A stretch of 64,000 bases of DNA from Kaistella gelatinilytica (lineage in GTDB: Bacteria; Bacteroidota; Bacteroidia; Flavobacteriales; Weeksellaceae). The DNA lies in contig NZ_JADPVI010000004.1 of assembly GCF_015679325.1 (NCBI RefSeq), forward strand, positions 248,001-312,000, in the 5' to 3' direction. The notes under the pieces are model-generated. The model saw nothing but the letters and a program-made list of their open reading frames with translations. It did not search any database and had not been told where the DNA came from. Positions 8,495-17,889 of this stretch are shown here, one piece after another; the stretch's first letter is position 1, and every line of letters begins with the position of its first letter. A program made the translations under genes and the position numbers.

Positions 8495-8521
8495 AATTTA
8501 ACTCTTAACTTATTATTTTAT

Positions 8522-9703
8522 ATGAATTCAAACGAATGTTCTTTCTGTGGAAGAAAACGAACTGAAGTACAAATGCTGATTTCCGGAAACAACGGATTTA
8601 TCTGCGAAAACTGTATCGAGCAAGCGCATGCAATTGTAGCGGAAGGCGCTTCAGATTCAAAATTTTCCCCGGCAGAAAGCATGGCAGATTTAAAGAAACC
8701 CAGAGAAATTAAAGAATTTCTGGACCTCTATGTCATCGGACAAAATCAGGCTAAAAAGCAACTTTCTATTGCAGTCTATAATCATTACAAACGTATTTTA
8801 CATGCCAAGAATGAGAACAGGGAAGTGGAAATAGAAAAATCCAACATCATCATGATTGGTGAAACAGGAACCGGTAAAACACTTTTAGCAAAAACAATTG
8901 CTAAAGAATTAAATGTTCCATTCTGTATTGTTGATGCCACCATTCTTACGGAAGCAGGTTATGTTGGAGAAGATGTAGAAAGTATTTTGTCACGTTTATT
9001 AATGGTTGCTGACTACGACGTAGAAAAAGCCGAAAAAGGGATTGTTTTTATTGATGAGATCGACAAAATTGCAAGAAAATCTGATAATCCAAGCATAACA
9101 AGAGATGTTTCCGGTGAAGGAGTTCAGCAGGGATTACTGAAATTATTGGAGGGAAGTATTGTAAATGTGCCGCCACAAGGAGGAAGAAAGCATCCTGATC
9201 AAAAATACATCCAGGTAAATACGCAAAATATACTGTTCATCGCCGGTGGTGCTTTTGATGGAATTAAAGATATTATTGAAAAACGGCTGAATAAACAAGC
9301 AATTGGATTCAGCATGGAAAAAATAAATAAAGTTGAAGACGAAGATTATATGCTGCGTCAGATCAATGCGATCGACTTGAGAAAATTCGGTTTGATCCCC
9401 GAGCTTTTAGGGCGTTTTCCTATTGTAACTTATCTGGAGAAACTCGATAAAGAGACGATGATCAGAATTATGAAAGAACCAAAAAATTCTATCGTTAATC
9501 AGTTTGTTGAGCTATTTAAGATGGATGGGGTTACCTTGAAATTTACCGATGAATCAATCGATATGATCGTTGACGAAACCATGGATAAAGGATTGGGAGC
9601 GAGAGGATTGAGAGGAACAACTGAAAAAGTTTTAGAAGACTTTATGTTTGATATTACGAAGCAAAAGAAGATCACGTTAACTACTGATAATGTAATTTTC
9701 TAG
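8522..9703 (+). CDS. clpX: ATP-dependent Clp protease ATP-binding subunit ClpX
   Basis: About 393 residues. The N-terminal zinc-binding domain CSFCGRKR...CENC is followed by an AAA+ module: Walker A GETGTGKT, Walker B GIVFIDEIDKI, and the pore/processing segments typical of ClpX (AGYVGEDVES, ARGLRGTTE). ClpX unfolds tagged substrates and feeds them to ClpP; no clpP is in the window. The start at 8522 gives MNSNECSFCG, putting the zinc domain at the N-terminus; the upstream ATG at 8480 lies inside a terminator hairpin. Confidence 0.96.
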   Translation: MNSNECSFCGRKRTEVQMLISGNNGFICENCIEQAHAIVAEGASDSKFSPAESMADLKKPREIKEFLDLYVIGQNQAKKQLSIAVYNHYKRILHAKNENREVEIEKSNIIMIGETGTGKTLLAKTIAKELNVPFCIVDATILTEAGYVGEDVESILSRLLMVADYDVEKAEKGIVFIDEIDKIARKSDNPSITRDVSGEGVQQGLLKLLEGSIVNVPPQGGRKHPDQKYIQVNTQNILFIAGGAFDGIKDIIEKRLNKQAIGFSMEKINKVEDEDYMLRQINAIDLRKFGLIPELLGRFPIVTYLEKLDKETMIRIMKEPKNSIVNQFVELFKMDGVTLKFTDESIDMIVDETMDKGLGARGLRGTTEKVLEDFMFDITKQKKITLTTDNVIF

Positions 9704-9745
9704 TATTTATTTTAGGAATTTCATTGAAATACTAAAAATTATGAA

Positions 9746-9753
9746 TACATTTG
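9746..9753 (+). promoter_or_regulatory. -7 promoter element upstream of T9SS gene
   Basis: TACATTTG matches TAnnTTTG, 39 nt upstream of the start codon at 9793. Confidence 0.5.
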
Positions 9754-9792
9754 TAACTGTATTATTTTCAGGAAAACACAAAACACACAATA

Positions 9793-11826
9793 ATGAAAAA
9801 AAATCTATTAACTGTAGCGCTTATGGCGCTAAGTTTATCTGTTGGTGCCCAAGTCATCTTCAGTGCAAATAAGGATGCGGTTTTTTACGTAGGAGAAAAC
9901 GCTTTGGTCTATAACGGAGGTGGCGTTCAAACTGTAGAAAACGGTATTTACGATGTACATGGAAATGTCATGATTGTTGGATCAGGTTCTGATCTTTTCA
10001 AAACTTTAGCCACAGGTGGAGGCGATAAATTAGACGGAGGAAATATCATCCTTAGACTTAATACTCCATCAAGTTCAGCAACTTCTACTTACGGTCAGCT
10101 ATTTATTAACGGGTTAGCTCAAGGTAATATGACAGCGATCGTTGATAAAGAATATCGTACTCCTAAACACGGTACTTACCAGCAGATTGCATTGCCATTC
10201 AGAAATAAACTACTTTCCAGCCTTTCAGGCAGTACATCATCGATTGGAACATTCGGAAAAACTTTTGCTGACATTAGATACTCCAAAAATGAAATTTTAA
10301 CGTGGAACAACATAACTGCTGTTTCAGACAATTTGAGTGTATCTGCTACAACTCCGAAAAATACGACCTACTATATGTTGGGTTCGAATTCCTTTGATTC
10401 AGACAATCCGCCTGCTTTGATGCCTTCAAATCCTGATCCGTCAGATCCTGCGTTTATTACGAATCCAAACAGAAAAGGTGTCGTTTATACCTTAAGAGGA
10501 CAAGCATTTGCTAATGGAATAACGGAGTCGTTGAAAAATGCTGCGAACGGAGTAATTTTTGGAACAGGAGGGAATAATAATAATTCCTATAATGAAAAAT
10601 ACAATACATATCTTCAAGATGATTGGGAAGCAACAACGCCATGGGCAGGAAACTATGGTAGAAACATTTACCAATTTGGAAACCCATATTTCACAAATTT
10701 AGATCTGGGTTTCATCAATAAAGTGGAAGCAGGTGCAACTACTGACGGTAATAATATTCCGTCAATACAGGGAGTTCGTTATGATCCAGGTACCGTAGTT
10801 TCTTTATCAAATGGCAGTACCTATTCTGTAGGTGCTAAATTCATAAACTTTACTGATGTTGTTGGTAATCCTAATGCAAGTTTCCCAGTAGGAGATGTTG
10901 GTTTGATCATTAAGCCAATGCAAACATTTGTAATAAAATTAAGAAATAATAATCCAGAAGTTGTTAATGCTGGTGTTGGTGATAAAACTTTATATTTTGA
11001 CAATTTAAGGAGATTTAAAAATTCCCGACGAATGACGGGTACCGATTATGATGTAAATGCTTTAAAATCATCTGGAAATGCAGGTAATACGACCAGTACT
11101 GTAAAGCAATTAGGTGTAATTGGTTTAGATGAAAATGGTCAGGAGCTCGCTCGAACTTATTTTGCGGTTTACCCAACTGCAACTACCGGTCACACTACAC
11201 AACCAACGGTGCAATCAACATTGGGGAATGAAAATATTTTAGGAACTTATGAGGAAGATATAAACGGTGGTTATGATATGAATTATAAAGATTCATATTG
11301 GTTATATATCAATGAAGCAAATGAAACCGATTTTCTTGGAAAAGCACTTCCTTTAGCATTGTATAGCAGCAGTATTAAATCTTTAAAATTTGAAGTTAGA
11401 GAAAATGCTGAATTAATTCCAGATGGCGAACATAATTTGTCAACCGGAATTGGATTTTATTATAAATCAGCGACAGGAGCTATTTCTGAAATTGCACAGA
11501 ATCAAGTAATTCCTGTACTTGGAGACCAATATAATCTATATTATGGAAAATCAAATATAGTATTAGGAACAGGTGGAAGTACGAAACCTTCCAGAACTAA
11601 GGTTGTTTACAATGGAGCCATTAACATGTTCGTAGTACGCTTTGATCCTCAATGGAAAAAATCAGATATTAATGTGTATGATATGAGTGGGAAATTAATT
11701 ATTTCTCAAAAAGATGTTTTGACTGATAAAGATTTCGAGATAAATCTATCGAAAATGAATTCTGCGTACATCGTGACTGCTGTTTCGGAAAAAGGAGAAA
11801 AAGTTAGTTCCAAAATTATCAGATAA
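9793..11826 (+). CDS. large secreted protein with T9SS type A sorting domain
   Basis: A 677-residue protein with a signal peptide (MKKNLLTVALMALSLSVGAQ) and a C-terminal sorting domain (INVYDMSGKLIISQKDV, FEINLSKMNSAYIVTAV, VSSKIIR). The body is Asn/Gly/Ser-rich with aromatic and acidic beta-type sequence and no enzyme motif that I can see. It is followed at 17 nt by a small Gly/Pro-rich membrane protein gene, a pairing that suggests a shared transcript. Surface protein of unknown role. Confidence 0.88.
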   Translation: MKKNLLTVALMALSLSVGAQVIFSANKDAVFYVGENALVYNGGGVQTVENGIYDVHGNVMIVGSGSDLFKTLATGGGDKLDGGNIILRLNTPSSSATSTYGQLFINGLAQGNMTAIVDKEYRTPKHGTYQQIALPFRNKLLSSLSGSTSSIGTFGKTFADIRYSKNEILTWNNITAVSDNLSVSATTPKNTTYYMLGSNSFDSDNPPALMPSNPDPSDPAFITNPNRKGVVYTLRGQAFANGITESLKNAANGVIFGTGGNNNNSYNEKYNTYLQDDWEATTPWAGNYGRNIYQFGNPYFTNLDLGFINKVEAGATTDGNNIPSIQGVRYDPGTVVSLSNGSTYSVGAKFINFTDVVGNPNASFPVGDVGLIIKPMQTFVIKLRNNNPEVVNAGVGDKTLYFDNLRRFKNSRRMTGTDYDVNALKSSGNAGNTTSTVKQLGVIGLDENGQELARTYFAVYPTATTGHTTQPTVQSTLGNENILGTYEEDINGGYDMNYKDSYWLYINEANETDFLGKALPLALYSSSIKSLKFEVRENAELIPDGEHNLSTGIGFYYKSATGAISEIAQNQVIPVLGDQYNLYYGKSNIVLGTGGSTKPSRTKVVYNGAINMFVVRFDPQWKKSDINVYDMSGKLIISQKDVLTDKDFEINLSKMNSAYIVTAVSEKGEKVSSKIIR

Positions 11827-11843
11827 TATTAAAAACACACATT

Positions 11844-12068
11844 ATGAAAATTATTAATAAAACTTTGTTCTTTTTATTCCTCATTATAGGAACGCTTTAT
11901 AAAGCGGGTATTCCTGATGATGTTCCCGCTCCGCCTCCTGGTGGTGGTGGTGGTACTGGTCCAGGTGCGCCCTCTTCACCAATCGATATGTATGTTTACA
12001 TTCTGGCATTGGTCGGTTTTCTTTTGATCATCTATTTTGCAAGAAAACAGCATAAAACAATAGCTTAA
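11844..12068 (+). CDS. small Pro/Gly-rich single-pass membrane protein
   Basis: A 74-residue protein: an N-terminal hydrophobic segment (residues 1-20), a linker PAPPPGGGGGTGPGAP (residues about 28-43), and one transmembrane helix near residues 48-65 (MYVYILALVGFLLIIYFAR) with a basic tail. Similar short proteins are common downstream of T9SS-exported proteins in flavobacteria and are sometimes labelled signal peptidase, but no Ser/Lys dyad is visible here, so I do not use that name. The GGTGGTGGTGG tract is a possible slippage site. Confidence 0.75.
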   Translation: MKIINKTLFFLFLIIGTLYKAGIPDDVPAPPPGGGGGTGPGAPSSPIDMYVYILALVGFLLIIYFARKQHKTIA

Positions 12069-12092
12069 ATATTTATTAAAATTATAAGAAAT

Positions 12093-12118
12093 CCATCGAA
12101 AATTCGGTGGGTTTTTTT
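12093..12118 (+). terminator. terminator of the T9SS operon
   Basis: CCATCGAA-AA-TTCGGTGG (8 bp with one G-T pair) is followed by a run of T. Confidence 0.7.
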
Positions 12119-12129
12119 ATATTTACGCT

Positions 12130-13413
12130 ATGAAGAAAATTTTAGCAGTACTGAGTTTAATCCTTTTGAACTCATTATCAGCTCAATTCAAAATTGAGAT
12201 CGAAGCTCCGGCGACTTTTACTCCAAAAGAGGTATATCTTTATACATTAAGTGGTTCAAAAGACCTGTTGGAAACCAAAGAGGTCAGAAAAGGGAACACT
12301 TGGCAAATTAATGTCACAAAGCCTTATTCTGGAATGATGAAGCTGTACTTCCCTGAACAAAATGTATCAATTAACTTTATTTCTGAAAATAAAAATGTAA
12401 AGTTAAAATTTGATGTTGAAAATTCTAAGGTTACCAATATTCAATACCTTGACGACAGTAATTTTGTGATGAATAATTTGCAGGATGTGCAGCAAAAAAA
12501 AGAATTTATTCTGCCTGCATTATTTCAGATGAAGGAATATTACAAAGATAATTCCGATTTTGGAAAAGCAATTGAAACCGAGATCCTTCGTTTATCCAAT
12601 AATTCAGATATAAGTGTTAAATACCCGTTTGTTAATTTTTATAAAACGAATTACGCAAGATTCTTAGAAAAGAGTGCTGGAAAGAAAGCATTAACGCATG
12701 AGGAAATTATCGATTTTCTGACTAAGTCAAATGACCTTTTAGAAACCTCATCGCTTATGAGACCTATTTTAGTTGCTTATCTAAATATCGGTCCTAGTTC
12801 GAACGTTTCCTCAGATATCGACAAATTACTGGCCGCGGTGAATGTAGAGACACCTCGAGGACAGACCGTGCTGTCTGAACTTATTGAAATTTTTGACCTT
12901 TACGAAATGAAGGATCTAAAAGATAAATATCTTACAGAAGCCAGCAATTTAAAATGTACGATCAATGAAAGACTTTCTTCTACCATCGCCACAAATAAAA
13001 ATACAGAAATTGGAGCGCAGTTTCCGGATCAAATATTTAACCAGCCAACCAACACAAAGGCAAAATCACTTTCTGAAGTGAAAGCTGCTAAGAAAATTAT
13101 TATTTTCTGGGCGTCTACCTGCTCGCATTGTGAAGCTGAACTTCCGAAGTTTTTGGAGAAATACAGCGCTTTACAGGCACAAAATATACAAATAATTGGA
13201 CTTTCTTTGGATAGTGAAAAGGCATCATATGAAAATAAGGTGAAAAGCTTGCCGTGGATCAATGATTCGGAGCTCAAAGGTTGGTACAGTTCATATGCTA
13301 ACAAATATAATGTTCATGCTACTCCGTCGTACTACATACTCGACGCAAACAACAAAATTATTGCTAAACCCGATCACGCTAAAGACGTGTTTTCTTATTT
13401 GAAATTAAATTAA
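12130..13413 (+). CDS. TlpA-like thioredoxin-fold protein
   Basis: A 427-residue exported protein: signal peptide MKKILAVLSLILLNSLSAQ, then a beta-type region (residues 20-110) and a helical middle. The C-terminal thioredoxin domain (about 310-427) carries the redox motif WASTCSHCEAELP (CSHC) and the cis-Pro segment HATPSYYIL. This is the architecture of TlpA/ResA-like thiol oxidoreductases of the Bacteroidetes periplasm, which reduce or repair disulfides; the partner is unknown. It starts 11 nt after the preceding terminator's T-run. Confidence 0.85.
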   Translation: MKKILAVLSLILLNSLSAQFKIEIEAPATFTPKEVYLYTLSGSKDLLETKEVRKGNTWQINVTKPYSGMMKLYFPEQNVSINFISENKNVKLKFDVENSKVTNIQYLDDSNFVMNNLQDVQQKKEFILPALFQMKEYYKDNSDFGKAIETEILRLSNNSDISVKYPFVNFYKTNYARFLEKSAGKKALTHEEIIDFLTKSNDLLETSSLMRPILVAYLNIGPSSNVSSDIDKLLAAVNVETPRGQTVLSELIEIFDLYEMKDLKDKYLTEASNLKCTINERLSSTIATNKNTEIGAQFPDQIFNQPTNTKAKSLSEVKAAKKIIIFWASTCSHCEAELPKFLEKYSALQAQNIQIIGLSLDSEKASYENKVKSLPWINDSELKGWYSSYANKYNVHATPSYYILDANNKIIAKPDHAKDVFSYLKLN

Positions 13414-13423
13414 ATTAAAATTT

Positions 13424-13453
13424 TTGCTACCTCACAAAATATTTTTATATTTG
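13424..13453 (+). promoter_or_regulatory. promoter of tRNA-Met
   Basis: TTG (13424-13426), 19-nt spacer, then TATATTTG (13446-13453): a match to the flavobacterial -33/-7 consensus TTG-N19-TAnnTTTG. Confidence 0.65.
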
Positions 13454-13468
13454 CACCACCGAAAAAAA

Positions 13469-13542
13469 GGCGAGGTAGCTCAGTCGGTTAGAGCGCAGGA
13501 TTCATAACCCTGAGGTCACGGGTTCAATTCCCGTCCTCGCTA
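13469..13542 (+). tRNA. tRNA-Met (anticodon CAT)
   Basis: A complete cloverleaf can be folded. The acceptor GGCGAGG pairs with CCTCGCT (G1-U72 pair); the D stem is GCTC/GAGC; the anticodon loop is TTCATAA; the T stem is ACGGG/CCCGT with loop TTCAATT; the discriminator is A. The anticodon stem lacks the three G-C pairs of initiators, so it is an elongator tRNA-Met; a CAT tRNA-Ile (lysidine) is the alternative. Confidence 0.92.
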
Positions 13543-13544
13543 CT

Positions 13545-13575
13545 AAAAACCCAAACAATTGTTTGGGTTTTTTTA
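13545..13575 (+). terminator. terminator of tRNA-Met
   Basis: The near-perfect palindrome AAACCCAAACAATTGTTTGGGTTT is followed by a T-run. Confidence 0.85.
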
Positions 13576-13789
13576 TTTTAAAATTAAACAGCGGTTCAGA
13601 CCTAAAATGTCATTTTAGTATTTCATCAAATAACCATTAATTTTTAACTTTATAATTACCGAAATGACAATAGATTTGATTAATCATTGTTGTGCTGGTA
13701 ATTTTTTCAAAGTACTGTTATTAAACGTATATTAATAATGAAAATATTACCTATTTTTTTTATCAAAAGTTTTGCTAAATAAAAAAAAT

Positions 13790-13898
13790 GTAGTACTTTT
13801 ACAACGCTTTAATGATGACGCAAGTTGTCGTGTAAGCAAATTTTTTTTCATCATTTGTGTTTTTAGAATCGCATTTCATTATGCGGTTCTTTTTTTTT
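13790..13898 (+). ncRNA. candidate structured small RNA with its own terminator
   Basis: This gap has no reading frame but ends in a strong plus-strand terminator (GAATCGCAT 13866-13874, ATGCGGTTC 13881-13889, then nine T), although no plus-strand gene precedes it. AATGATGA (13811-13818) can pair with TCATCATT (13848-13855), enclosing an internal stem-loop (ACAAC 13801-13805 may pair alternatively with GTTGT 13824-13828). I infer a short plus-strand RNA of roughly 90 nt. The family is unknown to me and the 5' end is approximate. The rest of 13576-13790 shows nothing. Confidence 0.4.
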
Positions 13899-14967
13899 AT
13901 TTTTTTGGTAGTGTTCTTTCGAAACGAATCAATAGATCAACGAAATAAGAATAAGTAATACTGCCTTCTTGCTGGTTGCTTTTTAAAAATAAATCGTTGG
14001 TATAACCAAACAGCACATCTAGCAATCCTTCATGTTTTTTTCTAAAATCTTTTTCAGCCCTACGATCCCGCTTCATCTCTGCGGAATAGTTTTGGAGTAC
14101 GCTCTTTGCAAACTCAGGATTTTTTTCTGCCAGAGAATTCAGTAGTGATTTCAGAACAAAATATTCAGTACTATATCTTAATTCAAGATTCGTCGCACTT
14201 CTACCAACGAGAAATCCGGTGAAATTTGCTTCCTGTTCCCGTGCAAAACCTAATTGATGAATGCTTTCGTGCGCCAAGGTAAACGGAAGATAAGTGGAGG
14301 GCAATTCAGCGTTGTATTGCGCTTCTGCAGTAAATGGATTGTAATAACCTAAGATCCCGGTATAACTCATGACTCCTTCATACAGGCTGGGTTTAAAAGC
14401 ATTAATATTTACGGCTTTCTTATGACCTAAGAAATCTGGCAGATAATTTTGATTCTGTAGAATCTCATTTTTGATGCTGCCCAGATTAGTCACCATGAAA
14501 ACCCCATTTTTATCTTCTTTAACCAATTGGCGGGTTTGCTTACAAAGATTGAGATATTTTAAGGTCAAATCCTGGGTTTCTTTTAAGGTGATATTTCCTT
14601 TCGGAAGATTTTTAATAATCGGTTGCTGAAAATAAAGCATGCCCCAAAATAGCTGATAACTGAAATAGAGAATATTTGCCGCAATTAAGAATCTCAGAAG
14701 AAAGATGTTTCTGCTTTTCTTCTTTATAATTTTAAAAACAAAGTAGAGGAGGCCAATTCCAAGGATGATATAGAAGATATCGCCCACTGAAAATGCAAGC
14801 GATGAAAATATTGCTTGGTGATAACCTTTCTGCAATTCAAAAAAACTACTGAAGAGATTTACAACGAATTCAATTTTTGAGAAGATGAAGAACAAAAGAA
14901 ATTGGGCAAGTAAAATACCCGCCCAAAATCCTTTTGTTTTATATGTGGGTTTTTGTTTAATGTCCAC
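13897..14967 (-). CDS. DUF3810 family membrane protein with zinc-peptidase-like motif
   Basis: About 356 residues. Three hydrophobic helices in the N-terminal 130 residues are followed by a soluble domain with an HESIHQLGFAREQEANF motif, which is an H-E-x-x-H zincin-like signature with a downstream glutamate. This is the DUF3810 family of Bacteroidetes. A membrane-anchored metallopeptidase is a reasonable inference; the substrate is unknown. No ATG begins this frame: a GTG at 14967 (11-nt overlap with the transporter gene) is preferred over a TTG at 14994; a GTG at 14973 is also possible. Downstream partner of the sugar transporter. Confidence 0.8.
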   Translation of the reverse strand: MDIKQKPTYKTKGFWAGILLAQFLLFFIFSKIEFVVNLFSSFFELQKGYHQAIFSSLAFSVGDIFYIILGIGLLYFVFKIIKKKSRNIFLLRFLIAANILYFSYQLFWGMLYFQQPIIKNLPKGNITLKETQDLTLKYLNLCKQTRQLVKEDKNGVFMVTNLGSIKNEILQNQNYLPDFLGHKKAVNINAFKPSLYEGVMSYTGILGYYNPFTAEAQYNAELPSTYLPFTLAHESIHQLGFAREQEANFTGFLVGRSATNLELRYSTEYFVLKSLLNSLAEKNPEFAKSVLQNYSAEMKRDRRAEKDFRKKHEGLLDVLFGYTNDLFLKSNQQEGSITYSYFVDLLIRFERTLPKK

Positions 14968-16405
14968 CTTCACTTTTAATTTGATCCAGTTCAATTCCCT
15001 GCGCTTTTAAAATTCCTGTAACTCGTACTGCATAAAATGCGAGATAAGCGAAACAAACAACTCCCACTACGTAACTAACGTGAATATTTGTCATATCGGC
15101 AAGAGTTCCCTGCAACCAGGAAATAATTCCACCACCCATGATCATCATAATCAAATAACCTGATCCCTGATTCGTATGTTTTCCTAAACCATTAATCGCT
15201 AGTGCAAAAATACATGGCCACAAAGTAGAGCAGAATAATCCAACACTTGTAAATGCATAAACTGAAGTCATTCCCGAAGTCATCATTCCCGTTGCCAGAG
15301 ACAAAATTCCCATACAGGAGAAGATCAGTAACATTCTCGCCGGGTTTCCTTTACTCGCAATATCACAAGCGATCATGACCAAAATAACCAAACCATAAAT
15401 ATAAAAATGGGACAGATCATGTTTAGCGATCGCATTGACCAGAAGGAAAACTCCAAAAGCCAGATAAGGGGCCAGAAATCGTAATATCTTTTTATAACTT
15501 GCGCTAATATCGAATGCTTCCACAGCTCCGGTCCACCGACCGATCATTAATGAAGCCCAATATAAAGAAACATAAGGCGCAATATCTTTAGTAGTGAATC
15601 CTAAGGATTTTTCCATGTAAGCTGGCAAATTACTCGCGGTTGAAACTTCTACACCTACATAGACGAAGATCGCGATCATCCCTAAAACCAGTTGTGGATA
15701 TTTCAATGCAGAATCTCTATGTTCGCCAGGAACAGCGTCATCAGTAACTTCTGCGATTGTTGGTGTAATTTGTGGTAACGAAGAAAATTTAAGTAAAATT
15801 GCGACTAAAATAAACGCACCTCCTAAAACCATGTAAGGGATTTTTACAGATTCGATACTTGCTTCGGTATTTGAGGCAGTTGCTGAGCCAAAAATTGCAA
15901 AAGCTACGATCAAAGGTCCTATAGTTGTACCAAGATTATTAATTCCTCCCGCCATCGTTAATCTTTGTGAGCCCGTCTCAGTTGGACCAACTTCAATAGC
16001 CAGTGGATTTGCTACGATCTGCTGTAATGAAAAACCCAGACCCAGAATAAATAATCCGGAGATCATTAATGGGAATGAGCCCAAATTGGCTGCAGGATAA
16101 AAAAGTAAAGTTCCGGAAGCCGAAATTAAAAGTCCTAAAATCAAACCGTTTTTGTAGCCGATTTTATTCACCAGATCCTGTTTGATAGCTTTCGAAATAA
16201 ACATGTAGATGAGGGAACCAACGGTATACGCAACATAAAATGCGACCGATACCAACTGACTTTGACTTTGAGTAAGATCAAAAGCTTTTTTAAAAACGGG
16301 AATTAAAATATCGTTGCTCGCCGCAACAAATCCCCAGAAGAAAAATACAGTTACCAACGGTACGAATTGACCCCAGTTAGTTTGTTTTGTGTAAGTTGTA
16401 GACAT
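14957..16405 (-). CDS. sugar MFS transporter (FucP/GluP family)
   Basis: A 482-residue protein with twelve predicted helices. It begins FVPLVTVFFFWGFVAASNDILIP, a signature of the FHS family (FucP, glucose/galactose GluP), and has FYVAYTVGSL and a second-half segment LFCSTLWPCIFALAINGLGKHTNQGSG typical of the same group. These are H+-coupled importers of fucose, glucose or galactose across the inner membrane; the sugar cannot be settled. The stop overlaps the start of the DUF3810 gene, so the two are translationally linked. Confidence 0.88.
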   Translation of the reverse strand: MSTTYTKQTNWGQFVPLVTVFFFWGFVAASNDILIPVFKKAFDLTQSQSQLVSVAFYVAYTVGSLIYMFISKAIKQDLVNKIGYKNGLILGLLISASGTLLFYPAANLGSFPLMISGLFILGLGFSLQQIVANPLAIEVGPTETGSQRLTMAGGINNLGTTIGPLIVAFAIFGSATASNTEASIESVKIPYMVLGGAFILVAILLKFSSLPQITPTIAEVTDDAVPGEHRDSALKYPQLVLGMIAIFVYVGVEVSTASNLPAYMEKSLGFTTKDIAPYVSLYWASLMIGRWTGAVEAFDISASYKKILRFLAPYLAFGVFLLVNAIAKHDLSHFYIYGLVILVMIACDIASKGNPARMLLIFSCMGILSLATGMMTSGMTSVYAFTSVGLFCSTLWPCIFALAINGLGKHTNQGSGYLIMMIMGGGIISWLQGTLADMTNIHVSYVVGVVCFAYLAFYAVRVTGILKAQGIELDQIKSEGGH

Positions 16406-16449
16406 TTGTTAATAGTTTCTTTAAAAACAAATATAACTAATTTAAATTC

Positions 16450-17175
16450 TCAAAGGGATTTTTCCAAAACTTTTTTTATCTCAGCATGAGAAAGCGATTT
16501 GAGGTCTTTTACAGAGTGATCAGATCCTAAAATATCATTGAAATAAACCTGTACTTTTCCGGGAAAACCTCTTGAGTAATCAAAAGGAAACATTTCCTTT
16601 AAACCAACAAAGGTGAAAACTACAATTGGAACCCGATATTTTGAGGCTAAAATAAAAGCACCATCTTTAAATTCATCTAAAACGATCGACTCATCATCGG
16701 GAACACCACCTTCCGGGAAAATAACGATACTTTGCCCTTCTTCCATTCTTTCGGCGCATCTCCGGTACACATCCGCGCGACTTTTCGCAGAACTTCGATC
16801 AACCATGACACAAATTCTTTTATAGATGGTTCCGAAAATTGGAATTTTCACAAGTTCTTTTTTTCCGACATAGCAAAGCGGATGATCTGGCATCAAAATG
16901 CAGGGCAACATGATATCCATGATCGAAGTGTGGTTCGCAATAAAGACATATTGTGTGTTTTTATCGATTTTTTTATCGGTGAGTTTTTTCAGATCGTAGC
17001 GAAATCCCATTCCGTAGAACATTCCGATCGCCCAGAAACGAATGAATTTGTACGCATATTTATAATGCTCTTTTCTGATCGATAAAATTAAAACAGGAAT
17101 TCCCATAACGGTGGTCAGAACAGCGCCTAAGATCAGCATCCAACCACGCCAAATATAATTGAGGATTTTTTTCAT
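16450..17175 (-). CDS. plsC: 1-acyl-sn-glycerol-3-phosphate acyltransferase family protein
   Basis: A 241-residue protein with an N-terminal membrane helix and the acyltransferase blocks NHTSIMDI (H-x4-D catalytic motif, residue about 84) and FPEGGVPDDE (substrate-binding motif, residue about 155), plus a VPIVVFTFVG block. PlsC-type enzymes acylate lysophosphatidate in phospholipid synthesis at the inner membrane. Related acyltransferases (ornithine-lipid synthesis) share these blocks, so the symbol is a best guess. It runs in the same direction as the GtrA gene upstream. Confidence 0.82.
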   Translation of the reverse strand: MKKILNYIWRGWMLILGAVLTTVMGIPVLILSIRKEHYKYAYKFIRFWAIGMFYGMGFRYDLKKLTDKKIDKNTQYVFIANHTSIMDIMLPCILMPDHPLCYVGKKELVKIPIFGTIYKRICVMVDRSSAKSRADVYRRCAERMEEGQSIVIFPEGGVPDDESIVLDEFKDGAFILASKYRVPIVVFTFVGLKEMFPFDYSRGFPGKVQVYFNDILGSDHSVKDLKSLSHAEIKKVLEKSL

Positions 17176-17212
17176 TTAATTTTTTAAAAAAGCAAAGCTA
17201 GTCTTTAAGTGA

Positions 17213-17671
17213 TTAACCATTAAAAATAATTTTCTTCTTCACAGTGTAGTTGAGGACAGAAACCAGTATAATTGCGGCGATCTTACTCAACATTTCCTGA
17301 CTGAATACAAAGAAGCCCAGATCAATATGATCTAAGAATACAAATCGGAAGAAGATCTGGAAAAAACTTAAACTAACTATTGTTGATAAAAAAGAGATGC
17401 CCATAAAGTAAGCGAACTCCTTATTTTTCGAATGTTTACCACGGGCAAAGACGAACCAGATGCTCAAAAAATAATTGGTGAAAATCCCACAACTTGTCGA
17501 TAAGATGTTGCTCAAAGGAAAGTGGATCCCATGAAAATTTGTTTCCTGTGAAAATATATGCGGTAAATGAACACTGAATATTTTGAAAGTTCCGATCTCT
17601 ACGATCGCACTAAGCGCTCCCGCAAAAGCGAAAAGCAATATCTGTCTTTGTTTTAGTAAAAGTTCTTTCAT
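17213..17671 (-). CDS. GtrA family membrane protein
   Basis: About 152 residues with four predicted helices: FAFAGALSAIVEIGTFKIF, STSCGIFTNYFLSIWFVF, FAYFMGISFLSTIVSL, and KIAAIILVSVLNYTVKKKIIF. The arrangement and the NYxxSxxFVF and NYxxxKxxIF motifs identify the GtrA family, thought to flip polyprenyl-linked sugars for surface glycosylation. The start at 17671 is an ATG; an upstream TTG at 17686 is less likely. The neighbouring genes give no further clue to its role. Confidence 0.88.
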   Translation of the reverse strand: MKELLLKQRQILLFAFAGALSAIVEIGTFKIFSVHLPHIFSQETNFHGIHFPLSNILSTSCGIFTNYFLSIWFVFARGKHSKNKEFAYFMGISFLSTIVSLSFFQIFFRFVFLDHIDLGFFVFSQEMLSKIAAIILVSVLNYTVKKKIIFNG

Positions 17672-17889
17672 CTTTAATAAATGCAAATTTAAAATTATAT
17701 GTTAAACAATCAGAAAATCTTGTTAAAGTTTTTTTTTGTCTCATTTTATTGTTTACTTTTATTTCGTCTTAAAGCAGAAGGTTATTATAATATTTTCATT
17801 TTTAGGTAGTTACAGAAGTGATTTTATTTTTAAATACCGATAAGCAGATTTAAATTTTACAAAAAAAGCAGTAATATCAAAAAAAAATC

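Noticed and set aside
8480..8521. Upstream start for ClpX giving MTKFFNLTLN
   Set aside because: Lies inside a terminator hairpin; the ATG at 8522 gives the expected zinc-finger N-terminus.
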